Origin: Candidatus Latescibacterota bacterium
GTDB taxonomy: Bacteria; Latescibacterota; UBA2968; SICM01
Reading direction: 5' to 3'
Assembly: GCA_009694805.1 (NCBI GenBank)
Contig: SICM01000006.1
Coordinates: 1 to 63,883 of the forward strand
DNA length: 63,883 nt
Shown: positions 9,359-18,275 of the stretch, piece after piece
How the letters are laid out: each line of letters begins with the position of its first letter
How positions within the stretch are numbered: the first letter of the stretch is position 1
Notes under the pieces: generated by a model
Told to the model about the DNA's origin: nothing
Database searches by the model: none
The model's input: the letters and a program-made list of their open reading frames with translations, nothing else
Program-made: the position numbers and the translations under genes

Positions 9359-10656
9359 ATCCGATACCTGCGCTGACGCCAGGCACGGCGAACGGCTGTC
9401 AGTTCGTGGTCTATGGGGACTGCTGCATCGGCCCGCCGGAGCCGGGACGGAACCACGAGCAACATCTGGCTGCGGTCCACGCGGCGCTGGGCCGGTTGAC
9501 GCCGGGGCCCGATTTCGTCTGCTTCGTGGGGGACCTGATCTGGGGCCTGGGACGGGACCACCGCCCGAACGCGGACCGGGCGGCCCTGCGCGCGGAGTGG
9601 GACCGCGCCCTGGGGCGTGAGATGAAGCCGCTTCTGGACCTGAAGGTCCCGGTCTATCCCATCGCCGGGAACCACGACACGTTCAACACCGTGAGCGAGG
9701 GGGTCTGGCGGGAGGTGTTTCCGGACCTCCCGTCCAACGGCCCTCCGGGGCAGGAGGGGCTGACCTATTTTGTGCGGCGCGGGGACCTGCTGATCATGGG
9801 GCTGGACGTCTATGCCACGGCCCTGGGCGCGCCGTCCACGGTGTTCGGGGGGCGGGCAGACGCCGGGTGGGTGGACCGGGTCCTGGCGGAACACGCGGAC
9901 GCGCGATACAAACTGGTGATGGGGCATACGCCGGCCTTCCCGGTCAACGGCTACACGGCGCGACACTGGGCGATGTCTCCGGAGTTTGGAGGGCCGTTCT
10001 GGGAGGCGCTGGTGAAGCACCGGGTGACGGCCTATCTGACCAGTCACGTGATCGCGTTCGACGTGCAGGTACATCGAGACGTTTTGCAGATCACCACCGG
10101 GGGCGCGGGCACGAGCTACGGTCCGGGGGGGTGCATGCCCGCCCCACCGGAATACCATCACCTCGCGCAGGTGGCGCTCGACGAAGCGGGCCTCCGGTGT
10201 CAGACGCTGGATATGGAGGGGCAGGTGCGGGAATCCTTCGCGTGGCCGGTGGCGCGAGGGGCGGCGCGGTTCTGGCGACTGAAGGCCCGGAAGGTCGGGG
10301 CGGGTCCCGCACAGGAACTGTTGACTGGAGAATCGCCCGGCGAGGCGTTTCCCCGGGTGCGGGTCTCGCTGGACGGCTGGCGGCCGAGGCTGACGGTCGC
10401 GCTCTATGACCCGCGCGAGAACTACCCGCGCGTCTGGGCGGGGCCGGAGGTCCCGGGGGGGCCGCTGGACGTGACCGTGGGGGTGTGTCCGGGGATGGGG
10501 CCGGGGGGCGTGCTGGTCCGGCTGGGCGACGGCCCGCTTTCATCCATGCAGACCGACTCCGCGATGGGCTACACGGCGGAGGGATGGCCGGATCGATGGG
10601 AGGCCGGGGAAGGGGTGGAGGTGGAGGAGGAGTTGCACGGCGATTCATCGCCGTGA
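9355..10656 (+). CDS. Metallophosphoesterase-like protein
   Basis: A 433-residue protein starting at GTG 9355 with a strong AAAGGAGGA ribosome-binding site and a GTGA overlap with the preceding (frame-corrected) gene. It has calcineurin-like phosphoesterase landmarks: FVCFVGDLIWG, YPIAGNHDTFN and LVMGHTPAF. Two usual metal ligand motifs look altered. The first motif is GDCC rather than GDxH, and the final GHxH appears as TSHVIAF, so metal binding may differ from the norm. The last 130 residues form an extra beta-rich domain. It probably acts with the upstream carbohydrate-active protein, removing or sensing a phosphorylated or sulphated group, which is inference. Confidence 0.7.
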   Translation: MNPIPALTPGTANGCQFVVYGDCCIGPPEPGRNHEQHLAAVHAALGRLTPGPDFVCFVGDLIWGLGRDHRPNADRAALRAEWDRALGREMKPLLDLKVPVYPIAGNHDTFNTVSEGVWREVFPDLPSNGPPGQEGLTYFVRRGDLLIMGLDVYATALGAPSTVFGGRADAGWVDRVLAEHADARYKLVMGHTPAFPVNGYTARHWAMSPEFGGPFWEALVKHRVTAYLTSHVIAFDVQVHRDVLQITTGGAGTSYGPGGCMPAPPEYHHLAQVALDEAGLRCQTLDMEGQVRESFAWPVARGAARFWRLKARKVGAGPAQELLTGESPGEAFPRVRVSLDGWRPRLTVALYDPRENYPRVWAGPEVPGGPLDVTVGVCPGMGPGGVLVRLGDGPLSSMQTDSAMGYTAEGWPDRWEAGEGVEVEEELHGDSSP

Positions 10657-10671
10657 AGGATTGAGGATTAC

Positions 10672-10705
10672 AAAATGCAAAATGCAAAATGTAAAATGCA
10701 AAACG
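10672..10705. repeat. 8-bp tandem repeat AAAATGCA
   Basis: About four copies of AAAATGCA with single changes fill the gap before the next gene. Only one arm is visible. The unit resembles the arms of the palindrome at 33934-34003. Confidence 0.6.
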
Positions 10706-10718
10706 CAGGGTGGGCATC

Positions 10719-12614
10719 ATGAACCAGCCAATCTGGGTGATCCGGGCCGGGAGCGGCCCGGAGGAAGAGGTCTGCGCCGAGATTCTGAGATGCGAGGGGT
10801 ACCCCTGGTTTGAGGAGGTTCCGGCGGAGGGGTTCGACGGGGTCCCGCCGGAGGTCCATTTGATGGTAGTGACGGGCGTCGGTCTGAGTTCCGGGGCCGC
10901 AGCGCGGCTGGCGAGGGCCGTGGCCGGGGGGGTGTCTCTGATCGCGGTGTCTCCGGACCCCGCGCTGGCGGCGGCGCTGGGCGTGACCCTCGGCGAGCCG
11001 GTCCGGGATGCGCACCTCTCGGTGGGCGACCTGGCAGGCTGGGAGCACGGGGAGATCCCGCTGCTCTGCCCGGACGAGGGGGGACGGCCATTGAGCGGAG
11101 GACGGGAGGTGGCAGGGCTGCGGGATAGGACGGGCCAGAGGCGCGGGGCGGGGATCGCAGAGGTCCGGCTGGAGAAGGGGAGGGCCTGGCTCTACGGCTA
11201 CGACCTCCCCCGGACCGTGGTCACGTTGCGGCACGGCACGGGGGATCTGCATGAACGACCCACGAAGGACATGGGACCCCTGGTGGGCCCGAGGCATATC
11301 TACGGATTTTTCGACCTGTCGGATAAGCTCCCGCGCGATGTGCCGGTGTGCGACCTGCACCAGGACGTTCTGCGGACGCTGGTGGGGGAGGCGCTGGCCG
11401 GGACTTCGATCCCCCGGCTCTGGCACTTCCCGGAGGCGGCCCCGGCGCTCTGGTTCATCAAGGGGGACGGGTGCGGGGAGGAGGGGGCGGATGTGGAGGT
11501 GGCGGTGGCGGAGCGGTACGGGGCCTTTCTGACGTTCTACCGGCCTCCGGTCAGCCGATACGGGGGCGACCTGGTCCGCCAATGGCACGAACGGGGCCAC
11601 GGCATGTCCATCGAGGCCAACATCAACGGCCTCACCCAGGTGGAGGAGGAGGTCGGCGGGCAGAAGGTGAGGCGGGGCCGGACCGTGGAGGAACTGAACG
11701 CGCACTGGCTGCCGGTGATCCGGGCGCAACTGGAGGGGCACCGGGATACGTTCGCGCGCGAGACGGGGCTGGAGACGGACACGGTCTGTATCCACTCCTG
11801 CCAGTGGTCCGGGCTGCCCATGGCGGAGATGATCCTGGACCTGGGCTGGCACACGCCCACGCACTTCATCTCGCACGACCCCAGGATGCGGCGGGACGAC
11901 CGCTACGGGCCTTACATGATCTCCTCGGCGCTCCCGATGCGCTGCTTCGAGCGGGGGGAAGGGGTGATCGACCTGTGGCACATGCCGGCGCAATGGGACG
12001 AGAGCCAGACCATCGGCAGGCACGAGGCGGTGGCGCAGGGGCCGCCCGCAGACTGGGCCGGGTTTCGGGCGTTCTCCGGGTCGCGGGAGTTCTTCGGGGC
12101 CCTGGCGCCGGACCGCGCGGCGGGCATGATCGGGTTGACGGCTGAGGAATATGGGGAGGTGCTGGCGCGGGCCGCAGGGGAGGCGGCGACGCGCTGGCAC
12201 GGGGTCCAGATCTGCAACTTCCATCCCGTCTACGTGGCGATCCCCCAGGACCACCCCAGGGCCTCGCGGCGGGCGCTGGAGATGGGCATGGAGGGGGCGC
12301 GGGCCTCGGGCTGCCGGTTCGAGAACCTGGAGCGCTGGTCGCGGTTCTTCCGGGCGCGGGCCGGGGTGCGGCTGACGGAGTGGCGGAGCGACGGCGAGGC
12401 GGAGTTCATCACGCTGATGTCGCAGGAGGGAATCGAGGGGCTGACGCTGCTCCTGCCGGAGGGGTTCGGGGTGCGGGATGCCGGGACCGGGGAAGAACTG
12501 GCGGTCCACGAGGTGGCTCTGGAGGGACGCGGGCAGCGGGGGGTCCTGGTGAACCTGAGCAGTGGAGCCCCATTGAGGTTGCGGATGGCTAAAAAGAAGG
12601 AGATCGTCTCATGA
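10719..12614 (+). CDS. Amidotransferase-like plus deacetylase-like two-domain protein
   Basis: A 631-residue protein I do not recognise as a named family. The first 200 residues (IWVIRAG, a cysteine-poor alpha/beta region with repeated GxGLS/GGVSLI) resemble ThuA/GATase-like flavodoxin folds. The middle part (LWHFPEAAPALWFIKGDGC, then FLTFYRPPV, HGMSIEANING, IHSCQWSG, FISHDPRM) has the layout of a divergent polysaccharide-deacetylase (NodB) barrel with D-G-D and H-C/H-D positions. The C-terminus is beta-rich. A GTG nine bases earlier is possible, but ATG 10719 fits better. It overlaps the aminotransferase by four bases (ATGA). The gene at 16537-18270 has the same two-part layout. Confidence 0.55.
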   Translation: MNQPIWVIRAGSGPEEEVCAEILRCEGYPWFEEVPAEGFDGVPPEVHLMVVTGVGLSSGAAARLARAVAGGVSLIAVSPDPALAAALGVTLGEPVRDAHLSVGDLAGWEHGEIPLLCPDEGGRPLSGGREVAGLRDRTGQRRGAGIAEVRLEKGRAWLYGYDLPRTVVTLRHGTGDLHERPTKDMGPLVGPRHIYGFFDLSDKLPRDVPVCDLHQDVLRTLVGEALAGTSIPRLWHFPEAAPALWFIKGDGCGEEGADVEVAVAERYGAFLTFYRPPVSRYGGDLVRQWHERGHGMSIEANINGLTQVEEEVGGQKVRRGRTVEELNAHWLPVIRAQLEGHRDTFARETGLETDTVCIHSCQWSGLPMAEMILDLGWHTPTHFISHDPRMRRDDRYGPYMISSALPMRCFERGEGVIDLWHMPAQWDESQTIGRHEAVAQGPPADWAGFRAFSGSREFFGALAPDRAAGMIGLTAEEYGEVLARAAGEAATRWHGVQICNFHPVYVAIPQDHPRASRRALEMGMEGARASGCRFENLERWSRFFRARAGVRLTEWRSDGEAEFITLMSQEGIEGLTLLLPEGFGVRDAGTGEELAVHEVALEGRGQRGVLVNLSSGAPLRLRMAKKKEIVS

Positions 12615-13768
12615 AGATCCGATCCGTGCCGTTCATTGCGATGGGTGGCCTGTACGAGCAGGACGATCTGGAGGCCGTGACCCGCGTGACCACGGCGGCC
12701 ATGCAGGAGAGCGGAAACTTCTTTCCACTGCCGGAGGAGAACGATTTTCAGAATGCGCTGGCGCGGCACGAGGGGGCGAAGAAGGCCATCGCCGTCAACG
12801 CCTGCGGCACGGCGCTGGACTGCTGTATGATGGCGCTGGGCATCGGGGCGGGGGATGAGGTGATCACCACGCCGATGACCTTCGTCTGCACGGCCGGGAC
12901 GGCGATCGCCCAGGGGGCCAGGGCTGTCTTCGCGGACATCGACCCGGTCACGCTCAACCTGGACCCGGCTCAGGTGCGGGCGAAGATCACGCCCCGGACC
13001 AAGGCCATCCTCCCGGTGCATTTCGGGGGCCTGCCGTGCGACCTGGACGCCTTTGACCGGATCACGGAGGAGACAGGGGTCCCGGTGATCTACGACGCGG
13101 CGCACGCGGTGGGGGCCAGGTACAAGGGCCAGCCCATCGGGGGACGGGGGAAGGCGTCCTGTCACAGCTTTCAGAGCAACAAAAACATGACCTGTCTGGG
13201 CGAGGGCGGGGCCGTGACCACGGACGACGAGGCGTTCGCGGAGCAGGTGCGGCAGTTGAAGACGTTCGGGTACGTCTACGGCAGTTCAGGTGTGCGGGTG
13301 GTGAGCATCGGGTTCAACTACCGGATGACGAAGGCCCAGTACGCCGTGGGGCTGACGCAACTGGCCAAGATCGACCGGGTGATCCAGGCCCGGCAGGAGC
13401 GCATGGTCCGCCTCAACGAACTGCTGGTGGGCGTGGAGGAGGTCCTCCTGCCCGTCGGCCACGGCCCGGGCCACGGGAGCCATCTGCACGTGATCCGGCT
13501 GGACACGGACCGGGTGGGGTTTTCGACGCCGGCGTTCGTGGCGCATCTCAAGGATAAATATCAGGTGGGCACGGCCAAACACTACCCGGCGGTCTGGGGC
13601 TGGGAGGCGCTTCAGAAGCTCGGTTACACCGGCGAGGGCTGCCCGGTCGCCGCGAAGGTCTGCGAGCAGGTCGTCAGCACGCCGGTCTTCCCCCGGACGA
13701 CCGAGGAGGATTTGCAGTACATCGCCTGGGCCATCAAGCAGACGATTGTGGAACTGAAAAAGCAGTGA
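12611..13768 (+). CDS. DegT/DnrJ/EryC1/StrS family aminotransferase
   Basis: A 385-residue PLP-dependent sugar aminotransferase-like protein. Family landmarks are GDEVITTPMTFVCTAGTA, the cofactor-contacting YDAAHAVGA, and the Schiff-base lysine in SFQSNKNMTCLGEGG. Members transfer an amino group to keto-sugars or act as sugar dehydratases. The start overlaps the upstream stop (ATGA), so it is coupled to the deacetylase-like protein. With the deacetylase and lyase genes around it this suggests amino-sugar metabolism, by context only. Confidence 0.9.
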   Translation: MKIRSVPFIAMGGLYEQDDLEAVTRVTTAAMQESGNFFPLPEENDFQNALARHEGAKKAIAVNACGTALDCCMMALGIGAGDEVITTPMTFVCTAGTAIAQGARAVFADIDPVTLNLDPAQVRAKITPRTKAILPVHFGGLPCDLDAFDRITEETGVPVIYDAAHAVGARYKGQPIGGRGKASCHSFQSNKNMTCLGEGGAVTTDDEAFAEQVRQLKTFGYVYGSSGVRVVSIGFNYRMTKAQYAVGLTQLAKIDRVIQARQERMVRLNELLVGVEEVLLPVGHGPGHGSHLHVIRLDTDRVGFSTPAFVAHLKDKYQVGTAKHYPAVWGWEALQKLGYTGEGCPVAAKVCEQVVSTPVFPRTTEEDLQYIAWAIKQTIVELKKQ

Positions 13769-13771
13769 AAC

Positions 13772-13890
13772 GTAACGGCCCCCCTTCCTCCCCCAACAAG
13801 GGGGAAAGACCCTTGTCACCCCCTCCCTCCCCCCACAGGTGGGGGAGGGAGGGGGAACGGGGGGCGGGTGGGGGGCGTTTGCCGTTTGCC
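13772..13890. repeat. Pyrimidine/purine hairpin repeat (copy 1)
   Basis: The intergenic space holds CCCCCTTCCTCCCCC with GGGGGAAAG, then a long hairpin at 13819-13855 whose arms are CCCCTCCCTCCCCC and GGGGGAGGGAGGGGG around AG. The tail GGGGGGCGTTTGCCGTTTG recurs in copies at 23330-23450 and 42128-42240. The G-runs could also form G-quadruplexes. The family occurs about eleven times in the window, always between genes. Confidence 0.75.
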
Positions 13891-13911
13891 CTCTTTTGAG
13901 AAGGTATCCCT

Positions 13912-15156
13912 ATGCAATTCGCTCCTAAGCCTGAGAACGATTTTGCGGAGTACATCCGCACCTATTACCGGGAGTGTCGCTACCGGTTCCCCAGGATCGA
14001 GGCGATCGCGGGGAAGTGGATGTGCCGGGACCTGATTCCCGGCATGAGCGACTTCGACGCCAGGTTCATCCTCAACGACGAGATGACGGTGGACGACTGG
14101 TGCCGCCTGTCCACGGGCATCGGGGAGGCGCATCTGGCGCTGTGTGAGCGGTATCCCTGCTGGGCGCGGAACTTCGAGCACCTGCCGGGTGTCAACCTGA
14201 CCTGGTCGGAGCTGGTCTCGGAGAAGAACTACTATCCGGAGTACCAGCAGTGGACGTACTATCACACCGAACATCCCGAAAAGGTGAGCGCGGCCCTGGA
14301 CGGGTTCGCCGGGCGGGCCTGGGACGAGAAGGACGAATATTTTCATCTGAAGAAGTTCTGTCTGTATTACGGGCGCTACAACCGGACCATTGACCCGGCC
14401 ATCAACCTGGGGGTACACGAGAACAAGTATCCGCTGCACAGCCGGATCATGCACTACTTCAACCCGCCGGTGATGTCGGCGGTCTGTCTGCTGGAGCGGC
14501 GGAACATCGGCGGGAAGATGGATGCCTATGAGATCGCCGAGCGCCTGTTTCCGGGGCTGCGCTGCTGGGAGGTCATCCGGGAGATCCTGCACGCCAACTA
14601 CGAGATCCCGAAGTGGTACCAGGAGCCGTATCTGACCGAACTGGAGGATGTGCTGGAGGAGGCGCTGGCTGCCATCTCCGCCCGGCTGGTCGGGGCCCTC
14701 ACGCTGGTGCCCAAGGAGACCGGCGCGGACGTGGGGGCGTGGAAAAAGATCATCCAGAGCATCCCCGTGGAGCCTTCGCTGGTGATCATGGACAACGCCA
14801 AGTTCTCCCGGCTGATGAAGGGTCGGCTCCATTTCTACGGCCACGCCCCCGCCCGTTTTGACACGAAATGGCTGATCCAGAACGAACTGGGGCGGATTGG
14901 AAGCAACTTTTTCCGGACGCCTTTCCGGATCTACTGGCGGATCAGGACGGGGGAGACCGTGGAGGACCCGGTGACGATCCTGGACCGGCTGCGGGGGGAT
15001 CTGCTGACGGACGCGGAGGTGGAGGGGACCAAGGCGTTTGCCCGGCTGACGCCCGGACGGTGGGAGGAGGGGAAGGAGCACGAGATGGCAGGGGCGATCG
15101 TGGAGGTGTTCGACGATTTCTTCCGGGCGCTGACCAAGATCAGTAAGGCGGTGTAG
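13912..15156 (+). CDS. Conserved-looking protein of unknown function, nucleotidyltransferase-like motif
   Basis: A 414-residue soluble protein. The segment DLIPGMSDFDARFIL near residues 40-55 resembles the G-S/D-x-D of DNA polymerase beta-type nucleotidyltransferases, but I cannot name the family. The rest is rich in aromatic residues (YYPEYQQWTYYH, WYQEPYLTEL) and mostly helical, with a C-terminal helix ending in TKISKAV. No signal peptide or membrane segment. It lies between the aminotransferase and the propeller protein on the same strand, so it probably belongs to the same pathway. Function unknown. Confidence 0.6.
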   Translation: MQFAPKPENDFAEYIRTYYRECRYRFPRIEAIAGKWMCRDLIPGMSDFDARFILNDEMTVDDWCRLSTGIGEAHLALCERYPCWARNFEHLPGVNLTWSELVSEKNYYPEYQQWTYYHTEHPEKVSAALDGFAGRAWDEKDEYFHLKKFCLYYGRYNRTIDPAINLGVHENKYPLHSRIMHYFNPPVMSAVCLLERRNIGGKMDAYEIAERLFPGLRCWEVIREILHANYEIPKWYQEPYLTELEDVLEEALAAISARLVGALTLVPKETGADVGAWKKIIQSIPVEPSLVIMDNAKFSRLMKGRLHFYGHAPARFDTKWLIQNELGRIGSNFFRTPFRIYWRIRTGETVEDPVTILDRLRGDLLTDAEVEGTKAFARLTPGRWEEGKEHEMAGAIVEVFDDFFRALTKISKAV

Positions 15157-15157
15157 A

Positions 15158-15250
<93 letters not shown>

Positions 15251-15268
15251 AAGAAAGGTCAATCTCAG

Positions 15269-16411
15269 ATGAAAATCAAAGCGCTCAAGCTACAAGACGC
15301 GAACTACGGCAACCAGTGGTTCGATGAGGTCGAGGACCGGTGGGAATATAAAGACTTTCTGAAGGACGAGGCCTGGCGCAAGGGCTGGATCAGCATGGAC
15401 AGCCTGTTCTACAACGCGGAGGACGACCGGGTCTACCTGGGCATCACGTCGTTCGACGCGGATATCTTCCGGGCCTACGACCGGAAGCGCGGGGCGTTCG
15501 TGGACCTGGGCTACAGCCGGGTGGCGGACCCCTTTGACGCGAAGTTCCACCGGTCGCTCGTGAAGTGGGAGAAGGACGGCTGCCTGTACGGGGCCATCGC
15601 GCTCCTGCACGATGTCGATTGCTACTGGCAGGCCCCCGGCGGGGCCATCGTGAAGTACGACCCGCGCAGCGGCAGGATCGAGAAGGTGGGGATCCCTCTT
15701 CCGCACATGTACATTCAGTCGATCTGTCTGGACCAGGCGCGGGGGGTGATCTACGGGTTCACGTTCACGCCGGAGCGGATGTTCCGGTTCAACCTGGCCG
15801 ACGGCCGGGCGGACGACCTGGGGCCGATCAGCAGCGGGATGTGCATGGCCCAGGGAGAGAACATCGAGCTGGACGACGAGGGGTGCGCCTGGTGCGGCTG
15901 GAGCGTGACGCGGGCGTGGCAGAACACGTCGGGTGAGGACAAGCATCGGCTGTGCAAGTTCGACCCGAGGACGGACCGTATCCACTACTTCGACGCCGGA
16001 CTGCCCAACCCGGACGGGAGCTATGGCTACGCGAAGGTGGAGGGGCTGTTCCGCCTCGGCAAAGATCGGCTCTACGCCAGCGGGGCCAACGGGTCGATCT
16101 ACCGCGTGGACACGGAGACGGGGATGGGGACCTATCTGGGCACGCCGATCCCGGACCGGCGCAGCCGGCTGACGACCCTGCGGAAGGGGCCGGACGGGGC
16201 GGCCTACGGGGTCACGGGACGGGACGGGAAGTGCGAGGTCATCCGGTTCGACCCGGACACGGAGAAGTACGAGCTGATCGGCCCGGTGGCCGACGGGGAC
16301 CTCCATTGCTGGCAGGTCCACGACGTGGCCGTGACGCCGGACGGCACGATCTACGCGGGGGAGAACGACACGCCGTATCGCAGCGGGTATCTTTGGGAGA
16401 TCAAGTTGTGA
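15269..16411 (+). CDS. Beta-propeller repeat protein
   Basis: A 380-residue protein built of repeated four-strand blocks of the type YAGxxGxIYRVDTETG, FGFTFTPERMFRFNLADG, CKFDPRTDRIHYFD and VIRFDPDTEKYELIG, typical of a six- to seven-bladed propeller related to SMP-30/YncE-like or lyase-type propellers. The ATG at 15269 with an AAAGG upstream is chosen because the longer frame starting at 15191 is encoded by the tandem repeat. No signal peptide, so it is probably cytoplasmic. The likely role is sugar or sugar-acid processing or binding, suggested by the neighbours. The exact activity is not assignable. Confidence 0.65.
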   Translation: MKIKALKLQDANYGNQWFDEVEDRWEYKDFLKDEAWRKGWISMDSLFYNAEDDRVYLGITSFDADIFRAYDRKRGAFVDLGYSRVADPFDAKFHRSLVKWEKDGCLYGAIALLHDVDCYWQAPGGAIVKYDPRSGRIEKVGIPLPHMYIQSICLDQARGVIYGFTFTPERMFRFNLADGRADDLGPISSGMCMAQGENIELDDEGCAWCGWSVTRAWQNTSGEDKHRLCKFDPRTDRIHYFDAGLPNPDGSYGYAKVEGLFRLGKDRLYASGANGSIYRVDTETGMGTYLGTPIPDRRSRLTTLRKGPDGAAYGVTGRDGKCEVIRFDPDTEKYELIGPVADGDLHCWQVHDVAVTPDGTIYAGENDTPYRSGYLWEIKL

Positions 16412-16418
16412 TTTCTTT

Positions 16419-16531
16419 GCGCGGGAATGAATTCCCGCGCTCCCGAAATACGAAGTAGGGGCGGGTTTCAAACCCGCCCCTACAGGGTCTTTTAGCCCGG
16501 CGCAGCCGGGCTTCTTCTCCGTAGCGAGGAG
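16419..16531. repeat. Ordered array of short GC palindromes (array 1)
   Basis: Three perfect palindromes in a row: arms GCGCGGGAAT/ATTCCCGCGC with GA between (16419-16440), 14-base arms GTAGGGGCGGGTTT/AAACCCGCCCCTAC around C (16455-16483), and AGCCCGGC/GCCGGGCT around GCA (16494-16512). A truncated fourth module, GTAGCGAGGAG (16521-16531), provides the GAGGAG ribosome-binding site of the next gene. The third hairpin followed by CTTCTTCT may also terminate the upstream transcript. Confidence 0.8.
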
Positions 16532-16536
16532 CGATG

Positions 16537-18270
16537 ATGTCTGAAACGGGACTCGTGCAGCGCGAGTGGCATTCGGCGGGGGGGAACGGCGCGCTGCTGG
16601 TCGTGATCGACAGCGGGGGGCCTTACTGGGAGCGGTCCATTGTGGACGAGACCGTGCTCGTGGCCCTGGAGCATTTCGGGTTCCCCTACCGCCTGCTCGA
16701 CCTGGCGAAGGAGCGGCCCACGCCGGAGGGCCTGAATGGGTGCGCGGGGATCGTCCTGGCGCAGAATGGGCTGGGTGAGCGCCTGAGTGCGGCGGAGACG
16801 GGGAGGATCGCCGATGCCGTCCGGAATGGCGTGGGGCTGGTCAATTTTGATTACGACCTGAGGCTCTACAGCGCCCCGCTTCTGGAGATGTTCGGGTTCG
16901 AGGGGATCAATCCCCACCCCTACGCCACGAACAGCGTGCGGGTGCGGGAGGGGGAGCACGATATCACCGGGATGCAGGCGGGGGGGGAGTTTCACGCGTT
17001 CGACCGGATGGTCACGGGGATCGCCGTGGAGCGCTGGCGGGAGGACGTGACGCCGCTGGCGGACGGGATTCTGGGGAAGGACCAGCTCGTCTACATCCGG
17101 CACCTCGCGCCGTGGAGCGCATTTGAGCCCCGGAACTTCCCGTTCCTGTTCGCGGGCCGGTGGGGGAAGGGGCGGGCGGTGCAGTTCACGCTGAACCAGC
17201 GGGTCTGGCGCAACGCCTTCTTCGGGCACGCGCGGGGGATGGATGACCTGTTCTGGCGGTCCATCCTGTGGGCGGTTCGCAAGCCGTTCGTTGCAAATCT
17301 GATCCCGCCGTTCGTCACGCTGTCGATGGACGACTGCAAGGGCCGGCACGACTTCGCGTACGCGGACATCGCCAGCGCGCACGGGTACAGGATGATGCCT
17401 TCTCTGATGATCCGGGAGGTGCCGGAACGCCTGTTCCCCAGGGTCCGGGAGGGGCTGAAGGGCGGGAAGATCCACTACAACGCCCACGCGCTGGACTACT
17501 ACACGCTGCTGGTCTACGACTTCGGAAAAGGGGAGTGCTCGGCGGAGGATCTGAAGGAGCGGTTCGGGTTCATGGACGCGTGGTGGAAGCGGGTGGGGGC
17601 GCAGCCGGGGACCACGCTCCGCCTCCACTGGGGGGAGTACGGGGTGAAGTCCCTCCCGCTCTGGAAGGCGCGGGGCCACCGGTTCCTCTGCCCGACCCTG
17701 CAGATGGGGCTGCATAAGGCGGACATGTGCATGCTGGACGGGTTCTGGCCCTATAACCTGCAGACGTGCTACTACGACTATGTGCCGGACGACCACGACT
17801 TCTTCGCCTTCGCCGCCATGTCCGCCCGGCACCAGGAGGATTTCCTCACGGGATGCACGGCCTACCTGAAGGAGAGCGAGCGCAATGACGTGGAGAAGGC
17901 GGCCCGCAACGCGGCCCGCTGCATCCAGAACGGGCTTCGGGGGGGGTTCTACGCCGAGGTCGTGACCCACGAGCAGAAGTTTGACGCGCTCTCACCGGGG
18001 GAGTGGGACCAGATCCTCCGCCGGGCCGGGGAGTTGACCGAAGGGTATGAGAAGATCCACGCCAGCCACGACGAGATCGGGGCGTACCTGAAGGGGAAGG
18101 ATGGGGTCTGGATCCGGGAGGTCCACGCCGAGGGAGGTCAGTTGCGGGCGACGCTGGCGGGGAAGACCGAAACGGGGCTGCGTCTGTCCGTGTTCCGGGA
18201 CGAAGGCGATGCGGTGCGGCGCGAATACAGGGCCGTGGAGGCGTTCGAGGGACACGCGGAGATCGGATAA
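16537..18270 (+). CDS. Amidotransferase-like plus deacetylase-like two-domain protein
   Basis: A 577-residue protein of the same layout as the one at 10719-12614. The N-terminal alpha/beta domain (GNGALLVVIDSGGPYWE, GCAGIVLAQNGLGERLS, FDYDLRLYSAPLLEMFG) resembles a GATase-like/trimerisation domain. After about residue 270, PPFVTLSMDDCKGRHDFAYAD, IHYNAHALDYYT and LRLHWGEYG fit a divergent deacetylase-type barrel with D-D and H-x-H-like positions. ATG 16537 is preferred over 16534 because the GAGGAG motif five bases upstream then has normal spacing; that motif belongs to a repeat palindrome. No signal peptide. Likely carbohydrate-related, not a recognised family. Confidence 0.55.
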   Translation: MSETGLVQREWHSAGGNGALLVVIDSGGPYWERSIVDETVLVALEHFGFPYRLLDLAKERPTPEGLNGCAGIVLAQNGLGERLSAAETGRIADAVRNGVGLVNFDYDLRLYSAPLLEMFGFEGINPHPYATNSVRVREGEHDITGMQAGGEFHAFDRMVTGIAVERWREDVTPLADGILGKDQLVYIRHLAPWSAFEPRNFPFLFAGRWGKGRAVQFTLNQRVWRNAFFGHARGMDDLFWRSILWAVRKPFVANLIPPFVTLSMDDCKGRHDFAYADIASAHGYRMMPSLMIREVPERLFPRVREGLKGGKIHYNAHALDYYTLLVYDFGKGECSAEDLKERFGFMDAWWKRVGAQPGTTLRLHWGEYGVKSLPLWKARGHRFLCPTLQMGLHKADMCMLDGFWPYNLQTCYYDYVPDDHDFFAFAAMSARHQEDFLTGCTAYLKESERNDVEKAARNAARCIQNGLRGGFYAEVVTHEQKFDALSPGEWDQILRRAGELTEGYEKIHASHDEIGAYLKGKDGVWIREVHAEGGQLRATLAGKTETGLRLSVFRDEGDAVRREYRAVEAFEGHAEIG

Positions 18271-18275
18271 AGGCT

